Positions 1 to 8,537 of a DNA stretch of 64,000 bases are shown piece by piece (the first letter of the stretch is position 1; each line of letters begins with the position of its first letter). The DNA lies in NCBI GenBank assembly GCA_020635015.1, contig JACKAP010000001.1, forward strand, positions 682,001 through 746,000, written 5' to 3'. Position numbers and translations under genes: made by a program. The stretch comes from Calditrichia bacterium. Its GTDB lineage: Bacteria > Calditrichota > Calditrichia > RBG-13-44-9 > J075. A model generated the notes under the pieces. The model was not told where the DNA came from. It saw nothing but the letters and a program-made list of their open reading frames with translations, and did not search any database.

Positions 1-107
1 TGCTCCGCAGGAAATTCGCTGTCGCTGTATACCGTCAGCGTATCCTGCCCGGCGGCCGACACTCCGCTAAAGATCAATATCAACCAGAAGATACCGCGTA
101 CAATCAT
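1..107 (-). CDS. N-terminal fragment of a secreted protein, unrecognised
   Basis: Only the first 35 codons lie in the window; the gene runs off the left edge. The N-terminus is a typical Sec signal peptide: one Arg, then a hydrophobic stretch (residues 5-14) and small residues before a likely cleavage around residue 20. Two ATGs sit in tandem at 110 and 107. The second has the better distance (5 nt) from the GGAG ribosome site at 113-118. It lies downstream of ftsX on the same strand. That position often holds an EnvC-like M23 peptidase that FtsEX activates, but nothing in these 35 residues proves it. Confidence 0.5.
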   Translation of the reverse strand, partial: MIVRGIFWLILIFSGVSAAGQDTLTVYSDSEFPAE

Positions 108-136
108 CATTACTCCTCAAAAGTTTTACTTGGCAG

Positions 137-212
137 TTGGTGGTTGTTGGTTCTCGGAAACCGGTTTGTACTGTACCACCAACAACCAATAACCAATAAC
201 CAACAACCAACC
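137..212. repeat. heptamer GGTTGTT/GGTTATT inverted-arm repeat, copy 1
   Basis: The left arm (139-152) reads GGTGGTTGTTGGTT. The right arm (175-212) is a run of CCAACAACC and CCAATAACC units, so the transcript can fold on itself. The element fills the gap between ftsX and the truncated gene. Related copies lie at 4563-4619 and 55781-55930. Confidence 0.8.
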
Positions 213-1070
213 TCAAAACTTCAAATACTTCCCAATCGAAAAATAACTTCCCAGCAGTCCCAATAAAATCCCGGTTCCGCACAGGAACAGGAAATACATC
301 CAGGGGATGGTCAGGCCGGGCAGGAAGAATGCTCTCAAGAGGTCGGACATCAGCCACAGGGCACCGCTGGCCAGCAGACTGCCGATCAGTCCCTGCAGCA
401 GCCCCTCGATAACAAACGGTGCCTTGATAAAAAAATGGGTCGCTCCCACCAGCCGCATGATTTCGATCACCGTCTTGCGGGAATGGATGGTAAGGCGGAT
501 GGTGTTGAAGATTAGCATGGTCGAGATAAAAAAAATCGTTGCGCCGATCGTGGTGGCCACAATCAGCCCGATAAAAAAATAGCGGTTGATCAGGCGGATA
601 AATTTTTCCTGGAAGATCACCTCATCCACCTGGGGCAGGGCCCGGATGGCCTCGACCGCCGCTTCGACTTTCTCCAGTTCGGCATATTCTTTTTTCAGAA
701 TCACCTGCAGGGAAGGGGGAAAAGGGTTCTCACCTTCCAGAACCGTGAGCAGGTCGTCGCCGAAATCCTGCTGGAAGCGCTGCAGGGTCATTTCCGGCGA
801 GACATATTGCACGGCTTCGACCGCCGCTAGCTGCTGAATGCGGCCTTCCAGCGCTTGGCGTTGTGCGCTATCGATCGCCGGATCGATAAACACTTCCAGT
901 TGGATTCGCCCGTAGGTCTGTTGAAACTGGGCGGAGAGATGGTGCACCAACAAAGCAAACATACCGATCAGCGACAGGGAAAGGGTGATGGTGGCAATGC
1001 TGATGGTCGCCGCCAGCCGCGCCCGCTTGAAGCCGGCAATCCCCTCCTTCAACAGAAAGAGCAGCCTCAT
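213..1070 (-). CDS. ftsX: cell-division protein FtsX
   Basis: Integral membrane partner of the ATPase FtsE. FtsEX sits at the divisome and transmits ATP hydrolysis across the membrane to activate peptidoglycan hydrolases. At 285 aa the length is usual. Layout: short cytoplasmic N-terminus, TM1 about residues 21-44, an extracellular domain about 45-165, then three TM segments (about 168-192, 218-240, 256-280), the FtsX-type MacB/FtsX arrangement. The ATG at 1070 has a strong GGAGGAG site. It overlaps the ftsE stop by 4 nt (ATGA), so the two are translationally coupled. The gene downstream encodes a secreted protein that could be the target. Confidence 0.93.
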   Translation of the reverse strand: MRLLFLLKEGIAGFKRARLAATISIATITLSLSLIGMFALLVHHLSAQFQQTYGRIQLEVFIDPAIDSAQRQALEGRIQQLAAVEAVQYVSPEMTLQRFQQDFGDDLLTVLEGENPFPPSLQVILKKEYAELEKVEAAVEAIRALPQVDEVIFQEKFIRLINRYFFIGLIVATTIGATIFFISTMLIFNTIRLTIHSRKTVIEIMRLVGATHFFIKAPFVIEGLLQGLIGSLLASGALWLMSDLLRAFFLPGLTIPWMYFLFLCGTGILLGLLGSYFSIGKYLKF

Positions 1071-1741
1071 GCCAGCTCCTCCGGATTGATCTCGCGCGAG
1101 AAGTTCCCGTTCTCCAGCACCAGGGTGCGGTGCGGGTATTGCCGGATCAGGTCGTAGTTATGAGTGGCCATCAGGATGGCGGTGCCGCTGCGGTTGATGT
1201 TTTCCAGGAGGTGCAGGATATCCCGGGCCACCTGGGGGTCGAGATTCCCGGTCGGTTCATCGGCCAGCAGAATGAAAGGTTTGTTGACCAGCGCCCGGGC
1301 GATCGCCACCCGCTGCTGCTCCCCGCCGGAGAGCCGCTGGGGCATCTGGTATCGTTTATGGTGCAGGCCCACCCGGGTTAGCACCGAAAGCACCCGGCTC
1401 TTGATGGTGCGCTGGGGTGCGCCGATCACCTGCAGTGCAAAAGCGATATTATCGTACACGTTGCGGTCTGGCAGCAGCTTAAAATCCTGGAAGATCACCC
1501 CCACCTTCCGGCGCAGGAAAGGCACATGGCGCGGGAGGATGGTGGAGGAGCTGTAGCTGTCTACAATCACATTCCCGCGGTCCGGGAAAACATCCATGTA
1601 GATCAGGCGTAACAGGGTAGTCTTGCCGCTGCCGGTCTGCCCGATCAGGTAGACAAATTCGCCCTTGTTGATCTTCAAGCTGACCTGCTCCAGCACCTGG
1701 CGCTTGCCGAGTTGAATAGAGATGTTGAACAATTCGATCAT
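1067..1741 (-). CDS. ftsE: cell-division ATP-binding protein FtsE
   Basis: ABC-type ATPase that drives FtsX. Walker A GQTGSGKT is at residues 34-41, the Q-loop is in VIFQDF near 83-87, the signature LSGGEQ at 137-142 and Walker B ILLADEP at 157-163. The open frame extends 37 codons further upstream, but that extension translates repeat DNA (cacagagacacagag type). The start chosen here is Met at 1741, giving 224 aa, the family norm. No strong Shine-Dalgarno site precedes it, so the start rests on family length. It overlaps ftsX by 4 nt. Confidence 0.93.
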   Translation of the reverse strand: MIELFNISIQLGKRQVLEQVSLKINKGEFVYLIGQTGSGKTTLLRLIYMDVFPDRGNVIVDSYSSSTILPRHVPFLRRKVGVIFQDFKLLPDRNVYDNIAFALQVIGAPQRTIKSRVLSVLTRVGLHHKRYQMPQRLSGGEQQRVAIARALVNKPFILLADEPTGNLDPQVARDILHLLENINRSGTAILMATHNYDLIRQYPHRTLVLENGNFSREINPEELA

Positions 1742-1783
1742 AAGGATCGGTTTAAAGGATAATTTTTCAAATGTTAAATTTGA

Positions 1784-1980
1784 TTGCCACAGAGACACAG
1801 AGCTCACGGAGAACTGACACTTGAAAACGAACTCTGTACTACAACCGCTCAAAACTTTGTTTATTTAGCAAAGTTTTCTGGTAAATGTATCACAATGAGC
1901 ATTTACCGTTGAGCATTAAGCATTTACCATTTGGACGCGGCTAGCGGCCGCGCCAAGATCTCTGTGTCTCTGTGGCGCAA
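1784..1980. repeat. MITE-like element with CTCTGTG terminal inverted repeats
   Basis: The left end reads TTGCCACAGAGACACAGAG (from 1784) and the right end is its near-perfect inverse, CTCTGTGTCTCTGTGGC (to 1980). The interior (1842-1957) holds an AAAACTTTG/CAAAGTTTT inverted pair, three GCATTTACC/GGTAAATG words and a GCGGCCGC palindrome. It carries no gene. The same interior recurs at 42090-42227 at about 90% identity by eye. It occupies the gap between the methyltransferase gene and ftsE. Confidence 0.8.
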
Positions 1981-2808
1981 TTAAGATTTTAGTAATACAA
2001 AATGCACCCGCCCGCTGCCTTCATTGGCCCGGGATAATGTAAATTCTTCATACGCTTTGACCGCGAACCCGCTGTGCTGGCGGATCATCTCCAGGATATC
2101 ACGGTAATGATACACCCGCTGATGGTGCACTTCTTCAAAAATGCCCTCCGGAGTATAGATCCGGATCCAGTTATACTGCGACTGGGTGCTGGCCTCATAA
2201 AAACTTTCCCGGGTATAGGCAATATCCTTACTCAGCACCTCGCTGTCGGAATAGTGTTGAAAATAGTGCTTGCAATGTGCTTCGCTGACCACGTCAAAGA
2301 TAAACAGCCCCGGGGAGGTCAGTTTATGAAAGACTGCGGCCAGGGCCTGTTCGAAATCGCTGCGTTCCAGCACGTAATTCATGGTATCGTACAGACAGGT
2401 GATGATCGGGTAATGATCGGGCGCAACCTGTTCGACGGCTGGCAGGGCGTCGCGGAAAAAAGACCGTTCCGGTAGCCGTTTCCGGGCCACTTCCAGCATC
2501 TCACCGGAGGGATCGCAGCCATCGCCGTAGTAGCCAAAGCGCTGCATTTCCTCCAAAAAACGCCCGGTGCCGCAGCCGATGTCGAGCAAGGGCATTTCCG
2601 GGCGGCAGCGTTCCGCTTTGAGGAGGGCATGGATATAGCGCGCCCAGCGGGGATAATTGACATGAAGCATGATCTGGTCGTAAATCTGAGCCAGCATCGT
2701 GTACGGGGGGGCCGGCAGCGGGGTGTCGTCTCTGGAAAGCAGGCGCTTCATAAACCTGGGCCATTCGATTAAAGACCGCAGCGGCAGCCGGGGCTGCCGC
2801 TGCGGCAT
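1981..2808 (-). CDS. class I SAM-dependent methyltransferase
   Basis: A Rossmann-fold methyltransferase of about 275 aa. Motif I (LLDIGCGTG, residues 74-82) and the acidic post-I region (GCDPSGEML, about 97-105) form the S-adenosylmethionine pocket. The conserved hydrophobic strands that follow fit the Methyltransf_25/11 superfamily. The substrate cannot be read from the sequence. The Met at 2808 is 11 nt after the icd stop and has no clear ribosome site. An internal Met at 2751 (residue 20) is an alternative start. It is co-directional with icd and probably co-transcribed. Confidence 0.8.
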   Translation of the reverse strand: MPQRQPRLPLRSLIEWPRFMKRLLSRDDTPLPAPPYTMLAQIYDQIMLHVNYPRWARYIHALLKAERCRPEMPLLDIGCGTGRFLEEMQRFGYYGDGCDPSGEMLEVARKRLPERSFFRDALPAVEQVAPDHYPIITCLYDTMNYVLERSDFEQALAAVFHKLTSPGLFIFDVVSEAHCKHYFQHYSDSEVLSKDIAYTRESFYEASTQSQYNWIRIYTPEGIFEEVHHQRVYHYRDILEMIRQHSGFAVKAYEEFTLSRANEGSGRVHFVLLKS

Positions 2809-2819
2809 GAATAGATAGA

Positions 2820-4061
<1,242 letters not shown>

Positions 4062-4180
4062 ACGGTTCTCCTTAATCCTTAGCAGATGAGCGGTTCGTTT
4101 ATGAGATTAATTGATCGTATTTTCCCGGTCAAAGGCAGATCTTATGGCCGTGAATGCCTTGCCTGCCGCGCTGCAGGGAA

Positions 4181-4504
4181 TTATTCGCCGCTTTTGGAAG
4201 CCGTGCTGCCGGCTTTTTCGGTGCTTTTGCTCTCCGCGGTTTTGTCCGGCTTGCTGGAGGCCTTTGGCTCACTGTTGTCGCTGCCGGCTTTTTTCTCGCC
4301 TTTTTTGCTGCTGCCGTTGCTATTGTCTTTATAGTCGGTAATGTAAAATCCGGAGCCTTTGAAAATCAGCCCGGTGCCGCCGCTAATCAGCCGCTGCACT
4401 TCGCCGCCGCATTCCGGGCAGGTCGACAGTGGGGCGTCGCTCATGCGCTGAAACGCTTCAAACTGATGGTTGCATGCTTTGCAGCGATAATCATATGTAG
4501 GCAT
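4181..4504 (-). CDS. FmdB-family zinc ribbon protein
   Basis: A small protein of 107 aa. The first 45 residues are the FmdB/CxxC-CxxC ribbon: PTYDYRC, Cys8-x2-Cys11 and a CPEC pair near residue 29-32, expected to bind zinc. The remainder, about 60 residues, is a hydrophilic Lys/Ser/Glu/Asp-rich disordered tail. The family was first named for an amidase regulator, but its biochemical role is not established. A GGAG site lies upstream of the ATG. It is the last gene before the cold-shock-like gene on this strand. Confidence 0.85.
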   Translation of the reverse strand: MPTYDYRCKACNHQFEAFQRMSDAPLSTCPECGGEVQRLISGGTGLIFKGSGFYITDYKDNSNGSSKKGEKKAGSDNSEPKASSKPDKTAESKSTEKAGSTASKSGE

Positions 4505-4562
4505 GGTGCTTATCTCCTGATGAAACCGTATTTTTAAGTTTGTCGAACTTTTTAAACCGCCA

Positions 4563-4619
4563 TTGGTTGTTGGTTATTGGCAAAGACCTATTTTAACCAA
4601 AAGCTAATGACCAACAACC
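4563..4619. repeat. heptamer GGTTGTT/GGTTATT inverted-arm repeat, copy 2
   Basis: The left arm (4563-4580) reads TTGGTTGTTGGTTATTGG and the right arm (4606-4619) reads AATGACCAACAACC, so the two can pair across a 25-nt loop. It lies between the cold-shock-like gene and the FmdB-type gene, both on the minus strand, and may shape the end of the upstream transcript. Confidence 0.75.
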
Positions 4620-4697
4620 CAAAGCTATTTTACGCCTCAAAATTTAATCATTTTTTAGATGCAAACAACCTCAAACTTATTTGCCTGTGCTGCCGCT

Positions 4698-4904
4698 TCA
4701 GGTCAGCAGCCGTATGTTCACTGCACGATCGCCTTTCTGTTCCCGCTTCAAGTCGAATCCGACCCGGAGCCCTTCCCGGATTGGAAGATTCTTGAACCTG
4801 GGGTGGATGTCCCGTTCCGAGAAGTAGAGCTCGTCGTCTGCTTCGCTGACGATGAAGCCGAATTGTTTGAGGGGATCATACATTTTAATGTAGCCATGCT
4901 GCAT
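4698..4904 (-). CDS. cold-shock-domain-like protein
   Basis: A 68-residue protein of the length of CspA-type proteins. It carries the opening cold-shock-domain pattern: GYIKMYDPLKQFGFI at residues 4-18, the first RNA-binding strand with its aromatic positions, although the second motif is poorly conserved. It is expected to bind single-stranded RNA or DNA. The frame is open to 5066, but GGAGG at 4910-4914 fits the tandem ATGs at 4907 and 4904; 4904 has 5-nt spacing and is preferred. The long untranslated stretch upstream, with an inverted repeat, would suit a structured leader as known for csp genes. Confidence 0.75.
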   Translation of the reverse strand: MQHGYIKMYDPLKQFGFIVSEADDELYFSERDIHPRFKNLPIREGLRVGFDLKREQKGDRAVNIRLLT

Positions 4905-4965
4905 CATAACCTCCTGACAGATGTTGACACCATGCTCCATACTGAGAGCAGTATTGGGACTTGAT

Positions 4966-5044
4966 GCATGGGGCAAGGCGCATGGCGCCGGATTGTGCAA
5001 GTGCAGGTCCCGATACCCGCACTGTAATACACCATGCCCCATGC
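4966..5044. repeat. inverted repeat upstream of the cold-shock-like gene
   Basis: GCATGGGGCA (4966-4975) pairs with TGCCCCATGC (5035-5044). A partial third word, CACCATGCTCCAT, lies at 4930-4942. On the minus strand the structure would sit in the leader or promoter region of the cold-shock-like gene. The remainder of the 4905-5273 gap has no gene: only an AT-rich run (5210-5226) and a possible promoter for the tRNA operon. Confidence 0.6.
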
Positions 5045-5209
5045 AAAAGTACTCCATATCTAACATTTAGTACGAATATTATAGAACATCCATATTAACT
5101 TTCTTTTTCGGCAATTGCAATACGAAACTTTTCCGGTTAAATTAAGCGGTTTTCTGTAGGCCGACCGCCAATCGGCGGCAAAGGAGAAAATGGAGCCGGC
5201 GTAGCGTGA

Positions 5210-5256
5210 TAAAAAAATTTTTTTTTAGTTGATTTAGAGAATTGTCGCCTTAAATT
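5210..5256 (+). promoter_or_regulatory. candidate promoter of the tRNA-tuf operon
   Basis: An A7T10 tract at 5210-5226 resembles an UP element. TTGATT (5229-5234) and TAAATT (5251-5256) could serve as -35 and -10 boxes with 16-bp spacing, ending 17 nt before the first tRNA. The match to sigma-70 consensus is only fair, so this is a candidate by position and composition. Confidence 0.3.
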
Positions 5257-5273
5257 TGGTGGCTGTCTCATAA

Positions 5274-5346
5274 GCTGATGTAGCTCAATTGGTAGAGCAG
5301 CTGATTTGTAATCAGCCGGTTGGGGGTTCGAGTCCCTTCATCAGCT
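5274..5346 (+). tRNA. tRNA-Thr (anticodon TGT)
   Basis: Acceptor strands GCTGATG and CATCAGC pair perfectly. The D-arm (AGCTCAATTGGTAGAGCA), a five-pair anticodon stem GCTGA/TCAGC with loop TTTGTAA, and the T-arm GGTTCGAGTCC are all present. Anticodon TGT reads ACA (Thr). The 3' CCA is not encoded. It is the first gene of the tRNA-tuf operon. Confidence 0.97.
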
Positions 5347-5361
5347 CCGAGATTCCCGAAT

Positions 5362-5444
5362 GGGGAGGTAGCGAAGTGGCTAAACGCAGCAGACTGTAAA
5401 TCTGCCCTCTGATGAGTTCGGTGGTTCGAATCCGCCCCTCCCCA
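5362..5444 (+). tRNA. tRNA-Tyr (anticodon GTA)
   Basis: Class II tRNA with a long variable arm. Acceptor strands are GGGGAGG/CCTCCCC; the anticodon stem GCAGA/TCTGC encloses CTGTAAA, giving anticodon GTA. The extra arm lies between 5406 and 5421. The discriminator is A and CCA is not encoded. Confidence 0.96.
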
Positions 5445-5513
5445 CAAAAGATAGCTCGGCTGTACGCAAGGGTTACGGGCGAGGAGTTGACAAGAGGTGG
5501 GTTTCATACATCG

Positions 5514-5586
5514 GCGGGAGTAACTCAGTTGGTAGAGTCACAGCCTTCCAAGCTGTTGGTCGCGAGTTCGAGTCTCGTCTCCCGCT
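5514..5586 (+). tRNA. tRNA-Gly (anticodon TCC)
   Basis: Acceptor strands GCGGGAG/CTCCCGC pair fully. The anticodon stem ACAGC/GCTGT encloses CTTCCAA, giving anticodon TCC, which reads GGA and GGG. CCA is not encoded. It is third in the tRNA cluster, as glyT is in E. coli. Confidence 0.97.
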
Positions 5587-5590
5587 CAGC

Positions 5591-5634
5591 GGGAAGTTTC
5601 TTTTGGCGAAAAAGAAGCTTCCCTTATCTTTTTT
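5591..5634 (+). terminator. hairpin with T-run between tRNA-Gly and tRNA-Thr
   Basis: GGGAAGTTTCTTTT (5591-5604) pairs with AAAAGAAGCTTCCC (5609-5622) with one mismatch, followed by TTATCTTTTTT. It has the shape of an intrinsic terminator but lies inside a tRNA cluster. It may equally be a processing structure or a partial attenuator. Confidence 0.5.
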
Positions 5635-5635
5635 A

Positions 5636-5708
5636 GCCCACGTAGCTCAGTCGGTAGAGCACATCCTTGGTAAGGATGAGGTCACCAGTTCAATCCTGGT
5701 CGTGGGCT
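5636..5708 (+). tRNA. tRNA-Thr (anticodon GGT)
   Basis: Acceptor strands GCCCACG/CGTGGGC. The anticodon stem CATCC/GGATG encloses TTGGTAA, giving anticodon GGT, which reads ACC and ACU. CCA is not encoded. Fourth and last tRNA before tuf. A short T-run follows. Confidence 0.97.
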
Positions 5709-5812
5709 CTTTTTTATGTACTGAGATGCAGTTTGGTAGGTAAAGTGTTTTATAGGAATTAAGAAGGCAACTGCTTCAATATTAAACTAATTTAGTTTGG
5801 AGGATTTACTCG

Positions 5813-7003
5813 ATGGCTAAGGCAAAATTTGACAGAAGTAAACCCCACGTAAACGTGGGCACCATTGGTCACGTTGACCATGGCAAAACCACGCTGACCG
5901 CAGCGATTACCCAGCATCTGTCCCAGAAGGGCTTGTCGGAGGTGCGTTCTTTCGACAGTATTGACAATGCCCCGGAGGAAAGAGAGCGCGGGATCACGAT
6001 CGCGACCGCTCACGTCGAATATCAGTCTGAAAATCGTCACTATGCGCACGTCGACTGCCCCGGTCACGCCGACTATATCAAGAACATGATTACCGGTGCT
6101 GCCCAGATGGACGGTGCAATCCTGGTGGTGAGCGCTGCCGACGGCCCGATGCCCCAGACCCGCGAGCATATCCTGTTGGCCCGTCAGGTGAACGTGCCGT
6201 ATATCGTGGTGTTTTTGAATAAAGTCGATCAGGTGGATGACGAAGAACTGCTGGAACTGGTGGAGCTGGAAGTGCGTGAGCTGCTGAGCAGCTACGATTT
6301 TCCCGGCGATGACCTGCCGGTGGTGAAGGGCAGTGCGCTGAACGCCCTCAGCAATGCCGGCGACGAAGCCGCCAACGCCTGTATTCAGGAGCTGGTGGAT
6401 GCTATTGATACTTATATTCCGACCCCCGAGCGTGATATTGACCGCGAATTCCTGATGCCGGTGGAAGACGTGTTCAGCATTACCGGTCGCGGCACTGTGG
6501 CGACCGGCCGTATCGAGCGCGGGATTGTGAAAGTGGGCGATGAAGTTGCTCTGATCGGGATGAACCTCGACCGCAAGTCGGTGGTAACCGGTGTGGAAAT
6601 GTTCCGCAAGCTGTTGGATCAGGGCCAGGCCGGCGATAACTGCGGTCTGCTGCTTCGCGGTGTGAACAAGGATGAGATCGAGCGCGGTATGGTGATTGCC
6701 AAGCCTGGCTCCATCACCCCTCACACCAAATTCAAAGCTGAAGTATACGTATTGAAGAAAGAAGAAGGCGGTCGCCATACCCCGTTCTTCTCCAACTACC
6801 GTCCCCAGTTCTATTTCCGCACCACCGACGTGACCGGATCGATCACCCTCGGCGAAGGCGTGGAAATGGTGATGCCGGGCGACAATACCCAGATGACTGT
6901 AGAGCTGGGCAAGCCGATCGCCATGGATAAAGAACTGCGCTTCGCTATCCGGGAAGGCGGCCGTACCGTTGGCGCCGGCGTGGTAACGGAAATTATTGAA
7001 TAA
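5813..7003 (+). CDS. tuf: elongation factor Tu
   Basis: GTPase that brings aminoacyl-tRNA to the ribosomal A site. At 396 aa it has the standard three domains. G1 GHVDHGKT is at residues 19-26, the switch I region carries RGITI, G3 is DCPGH, G4 NKVD and G5 SAL. GGAGG lies 10 nt before the ATG. It is preceded by four tRNA genes and a perfect AAACTAATTTAGTTT palindrome at 5784-5798. This is the only tuf in the window: fusA is followed directly by rpsJ, so the tufA position of enteric bacteria is empty. Confidence 0.98.
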   Translation: MAKAKFDRSKPHVNVGTIGHVDHGKTTLTAAITQHLSQKGLSEVRSFDSIDNAPEERERGITIATAHVEYQSENRHYAHVDCPGHADYIKNMITGAAQMDGAILVVSAADGPMPQTREHILLARQVNVPYIVVFLNKVDQVDDEELLELVELEVRELLSSYDFPGDDLPVVKGSALNALSNAGDEAANACIQELVDAIDTYIPTPERDIDREFLMPVEDVFSITGRGTVATGRIERGIVKVGDEVALIGMNLDRKSVVTGVEMFRKLLDQGQAGDNCGLLLRGVNKDEIERGMVIAKPGSITPHTKFKAEVYVLKKEEGGRHTPFFSNYRPQFYFRTTDVTGSITLGEGVEMVMPGDNTQMTVELGKPIAMDKELRFAIREGGRTVGAGVVTEIIE

Positions 7004-7042
7004 CCGAAACGATGTTGAACCAATCAGTATACAGGGTGTCCC

Positions 7043-7192
7043 ATGCGAGATAGAATAACCTTAGAGTGCACCGAGTGCAAGCACCGGAACTATACCGGTT
7101 CCAAAAACAAGCGCAAGCACCCGCAGCGAGTTGAGTTTAAGAAATATTGCAGCACCTGCAATAAACACACTGCCCACAAGGAAACGCGCTAA
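7043..7192 (+). CDS. rpmG: 50S ribosomal protein bL33 (zinc-binding form)
   Basis: A 49-residue protein beginning MRDRITLECTEC. Two CxxC pairs (Cys9/Cys12 and Cys36/Cys39) make this the zinc-binding C+ form of bL33, a 23S rRNA-binding protein near the E site. It sits between tuf and tRNA-Trp, the usual place for rpmG next to secE. The ribosome site is weak (AGGGTG). It is too short to be found by a length-filtered ORF search. Confidence 0.94.
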   Translation: MRDRITLECTECKHRNYTGSKNKRKHPQRVEFKKYCSTCNKHTAHKETR

Positions 7193-7214
7193 GCATTCCC
7201 TTGTGGTGCGAGCT

Positions 7215-7288
7215 AGGCCCGTAGCACAACTGGCTAGTGCGTCGGTCTCCAAAACCGAAGGTTGGGGGTTCGAGTCCCTCCGGGCCTG
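7215..7288 (+). tRNA. tRNA-Trp (anticodon CCA)
   Basis: Acceptor strands AGGCCCG/CGGGCCT pair fully, discriminator G. The anticodon stem TCGGT/ACCGA encloses CTCCAAA, giving anticodon CCA for UGG. The T-arm GGGGGTTCGAGTCCC is standard. CCA is not encoded. It lies between rpmG and secE, a frequent arrangement in bacteria. Confidence 0.97.
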
Positions 7289-7343
7289 CGGGATTAATTA
7301 AATGGTCGAAGCAATTATTTAAGCGAAAGTAACGAGTGCGGAC

Positions 7344-7532
7344 ATGTTTGATAAGCTGAAGACATTTCTTGAGGAAGTGCAAAAAGAGATGAAGAAAGTC
7401 AGTTGGCCTGAACGTGAGCAGCTGATAAACTCTACCTTCGTCGTGTTTGTGATTTCGGCCTTATTTACCCTGTTTATCTATCTGGCAGATCTGGCAGTAT
7501 CCAACATTGTCAATCTCCTTTATGTCAACTAA
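7344..7532 (+). CDS. secE: preprotein translocase subunit SecE
   Basis: Short single-span form (62 aa) of the SecYEG channel clamp. The amphipathic helix carries the conserved EMKKVSWP box (residues 15-22). One transmembrane helix follows at about 31-53. The gene is 11 nt upstream of nusG, the near-universal secE-nusG pair. The ribosome site is weak. Confidence 0.96.
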   Translation: MFDKLKTFLEEVQKEMKKVSWPEREQLINSTFVVFVISALFTLFIYLADLAVSNIVNLLYVN

Positions 7533-7543
7533 AGGATCGAGTT

Positions 7544-8080
7544 GTGGAAAAAAAGTGGTATACGCTCAGGGTTTATTCCGGACAGGAAAGTAAGGTAAAA
7601 GCCCAGCTGGAAAACGAGATACAGTTTAAAGGCCTGGCAGAGGATTTCGGACGGATTGTAGTGCCCTCCGAGCCGGTGCTGGAGATGCGAAACGGCAAGA
7701 AGCGTCTGAAAAATAAAGTCTTTTTTCCCGGCTATATATTGATCGAAATGGTATACAACACCAAAACCGCTCACTTGGTTCAGGAAACGCCGGGTGTGGT
7801 GGGATTTATCGGGCCGAAAAACAAGCCGGAAGTCGTTCGCCCGGAAGAAGTGGAAGGGGTGCTGCGCAAGGTTGAGCGTCAGGAGAGTGAGGTCGAGAAG
7901 GTGGAAGTGCCCTTCCAGGTGGGCGATGTGATTCGGGTGGTCGATGGGCCTTTCGCCGACTTCACCGGGGTCGTAGAAGAGATCAATGAAGAGAAGAAAA
8001 AGGTAAAAGTATCGGTGAGCATTTTTGGGCGGCCGACCCCGGTTGAACTGGACTTTTTACAAGTGCATTTGGAAACATAA
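7544..8080 (+). CDS. nusG: transcription elongation/termination factor NusG
   Basis: 178 aa with the NGN domain (about residues 1-112, WYTLRVYSGQE opening) and a C-terminal KOW domain (about 126-178, VGDVIRVVDGPFADFTG). NusG clamps RNA polymerase and links it to Rho or the ribosome. Starts with GTG after AAAGGA. The position after secE and before rplK is the conserved one. Confidence 0.97.
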   Translation: MEKKWYTLRVYSGQESKVKAQLENEIQFKGLAEDFGRIVVPSEPVLEMRNGKKRLKNKVFFPGYILIEMVYNTKTAHLVQETPGVVGFIGPKNKPEVVRPEEVEGVLRKVERQESEVEKVEVPFQVGDVIRVVDGPFADFTGVVEEINEEKKKVKVSVSIFGRPTPVELDFLQVHLET

Positions 8081-8095
8081 ACCGCAGGAATTGTT

Positions 8096-8521
8096 ATGGC
8101 TAAGAAAATTAGTGGTTTCATTAAACTTCAAATTCCGGCAGGACAGGCGAATCCCTCCCCTCCGGTGGGTCCGGCCCTGGGGCAGCATGGCGTCAATATC
8201 ATGGAATTTTGCAAGGCGTTCAATGCCCGTACTCAGGAGAAGATGGGGTATATCATCCCGGTGGTGATCACCGTGTATGCCGACCGTTCGTTCAGCTTTA
8301 TCACCAAAACACCGCCGGCCTCGACCCTGTTGTTGAAAGCGGTGAATATTGAAAAAGGATCCGCCGTGCCGAATCGGGACAAGGTCGCTAAGGTGACCCG
8401 GGCGCAGGTGGAAGAGATTGCGAAGACGAAAATGCCCGATTTGAATGCAATGGATGTGGAAGCCGCGATGAAGATTATCGAAGGTACGGCACGCAGTATG
8501 GGAATTGACGTCGTAGACTAA
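8096..8521 (+). CDS. rplK: 50S ribosomal protein uL11
   Basis: 141 aa, standard length. Lys-rich N-terminus, Pro-rich linker (PAGQANPSPPVGPALGQ, about residues 18-34) typical of the uL11 N-terminal domain that binds elongation factors, then the rRNA-binding C-terminal domain ending in GTARSMGI. It forms the GTPase-associated centre with 23S rRNA. AGGA precedes the ATG. Confidence 0.98.
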   Translation: MAKKISGFIKLQIPAGQANPSPPVGPALGQHGVNIMEFCKAFNARTQEKMGYIIPVVITVYADRSFSFITKTPPASTLLLKAVNIEKGSAVPNRDKVAKVTRAQVEEIAKTKMPDLNAMDVEAAMKIIEGTARSMGIDVVD

Positions 8522-8537
8522 GTGGGTGAGGAAATCC

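Noticed and set aside
1742..1852. N-terminal extension of FtsE
   Set aside because: It translates the CTCTGTG repeat and exceeds the family length.
4905..5273. Riboswitch or large RNA upstream of the cold-shock-like gene
   Set aside because: One inverted repeat only; no match to a riboswitch core known to me.
5487..5513. Promoter with TTGACA between tRNA-Tyr and tRNA-Gly
   Set aside because: The -35 word is good but no -10 box lies at a usable distance.
5792..6778. 328-codon minus frame across tuf
   Set aside because: Antisense of a perfect tuf gene with no features of its own.
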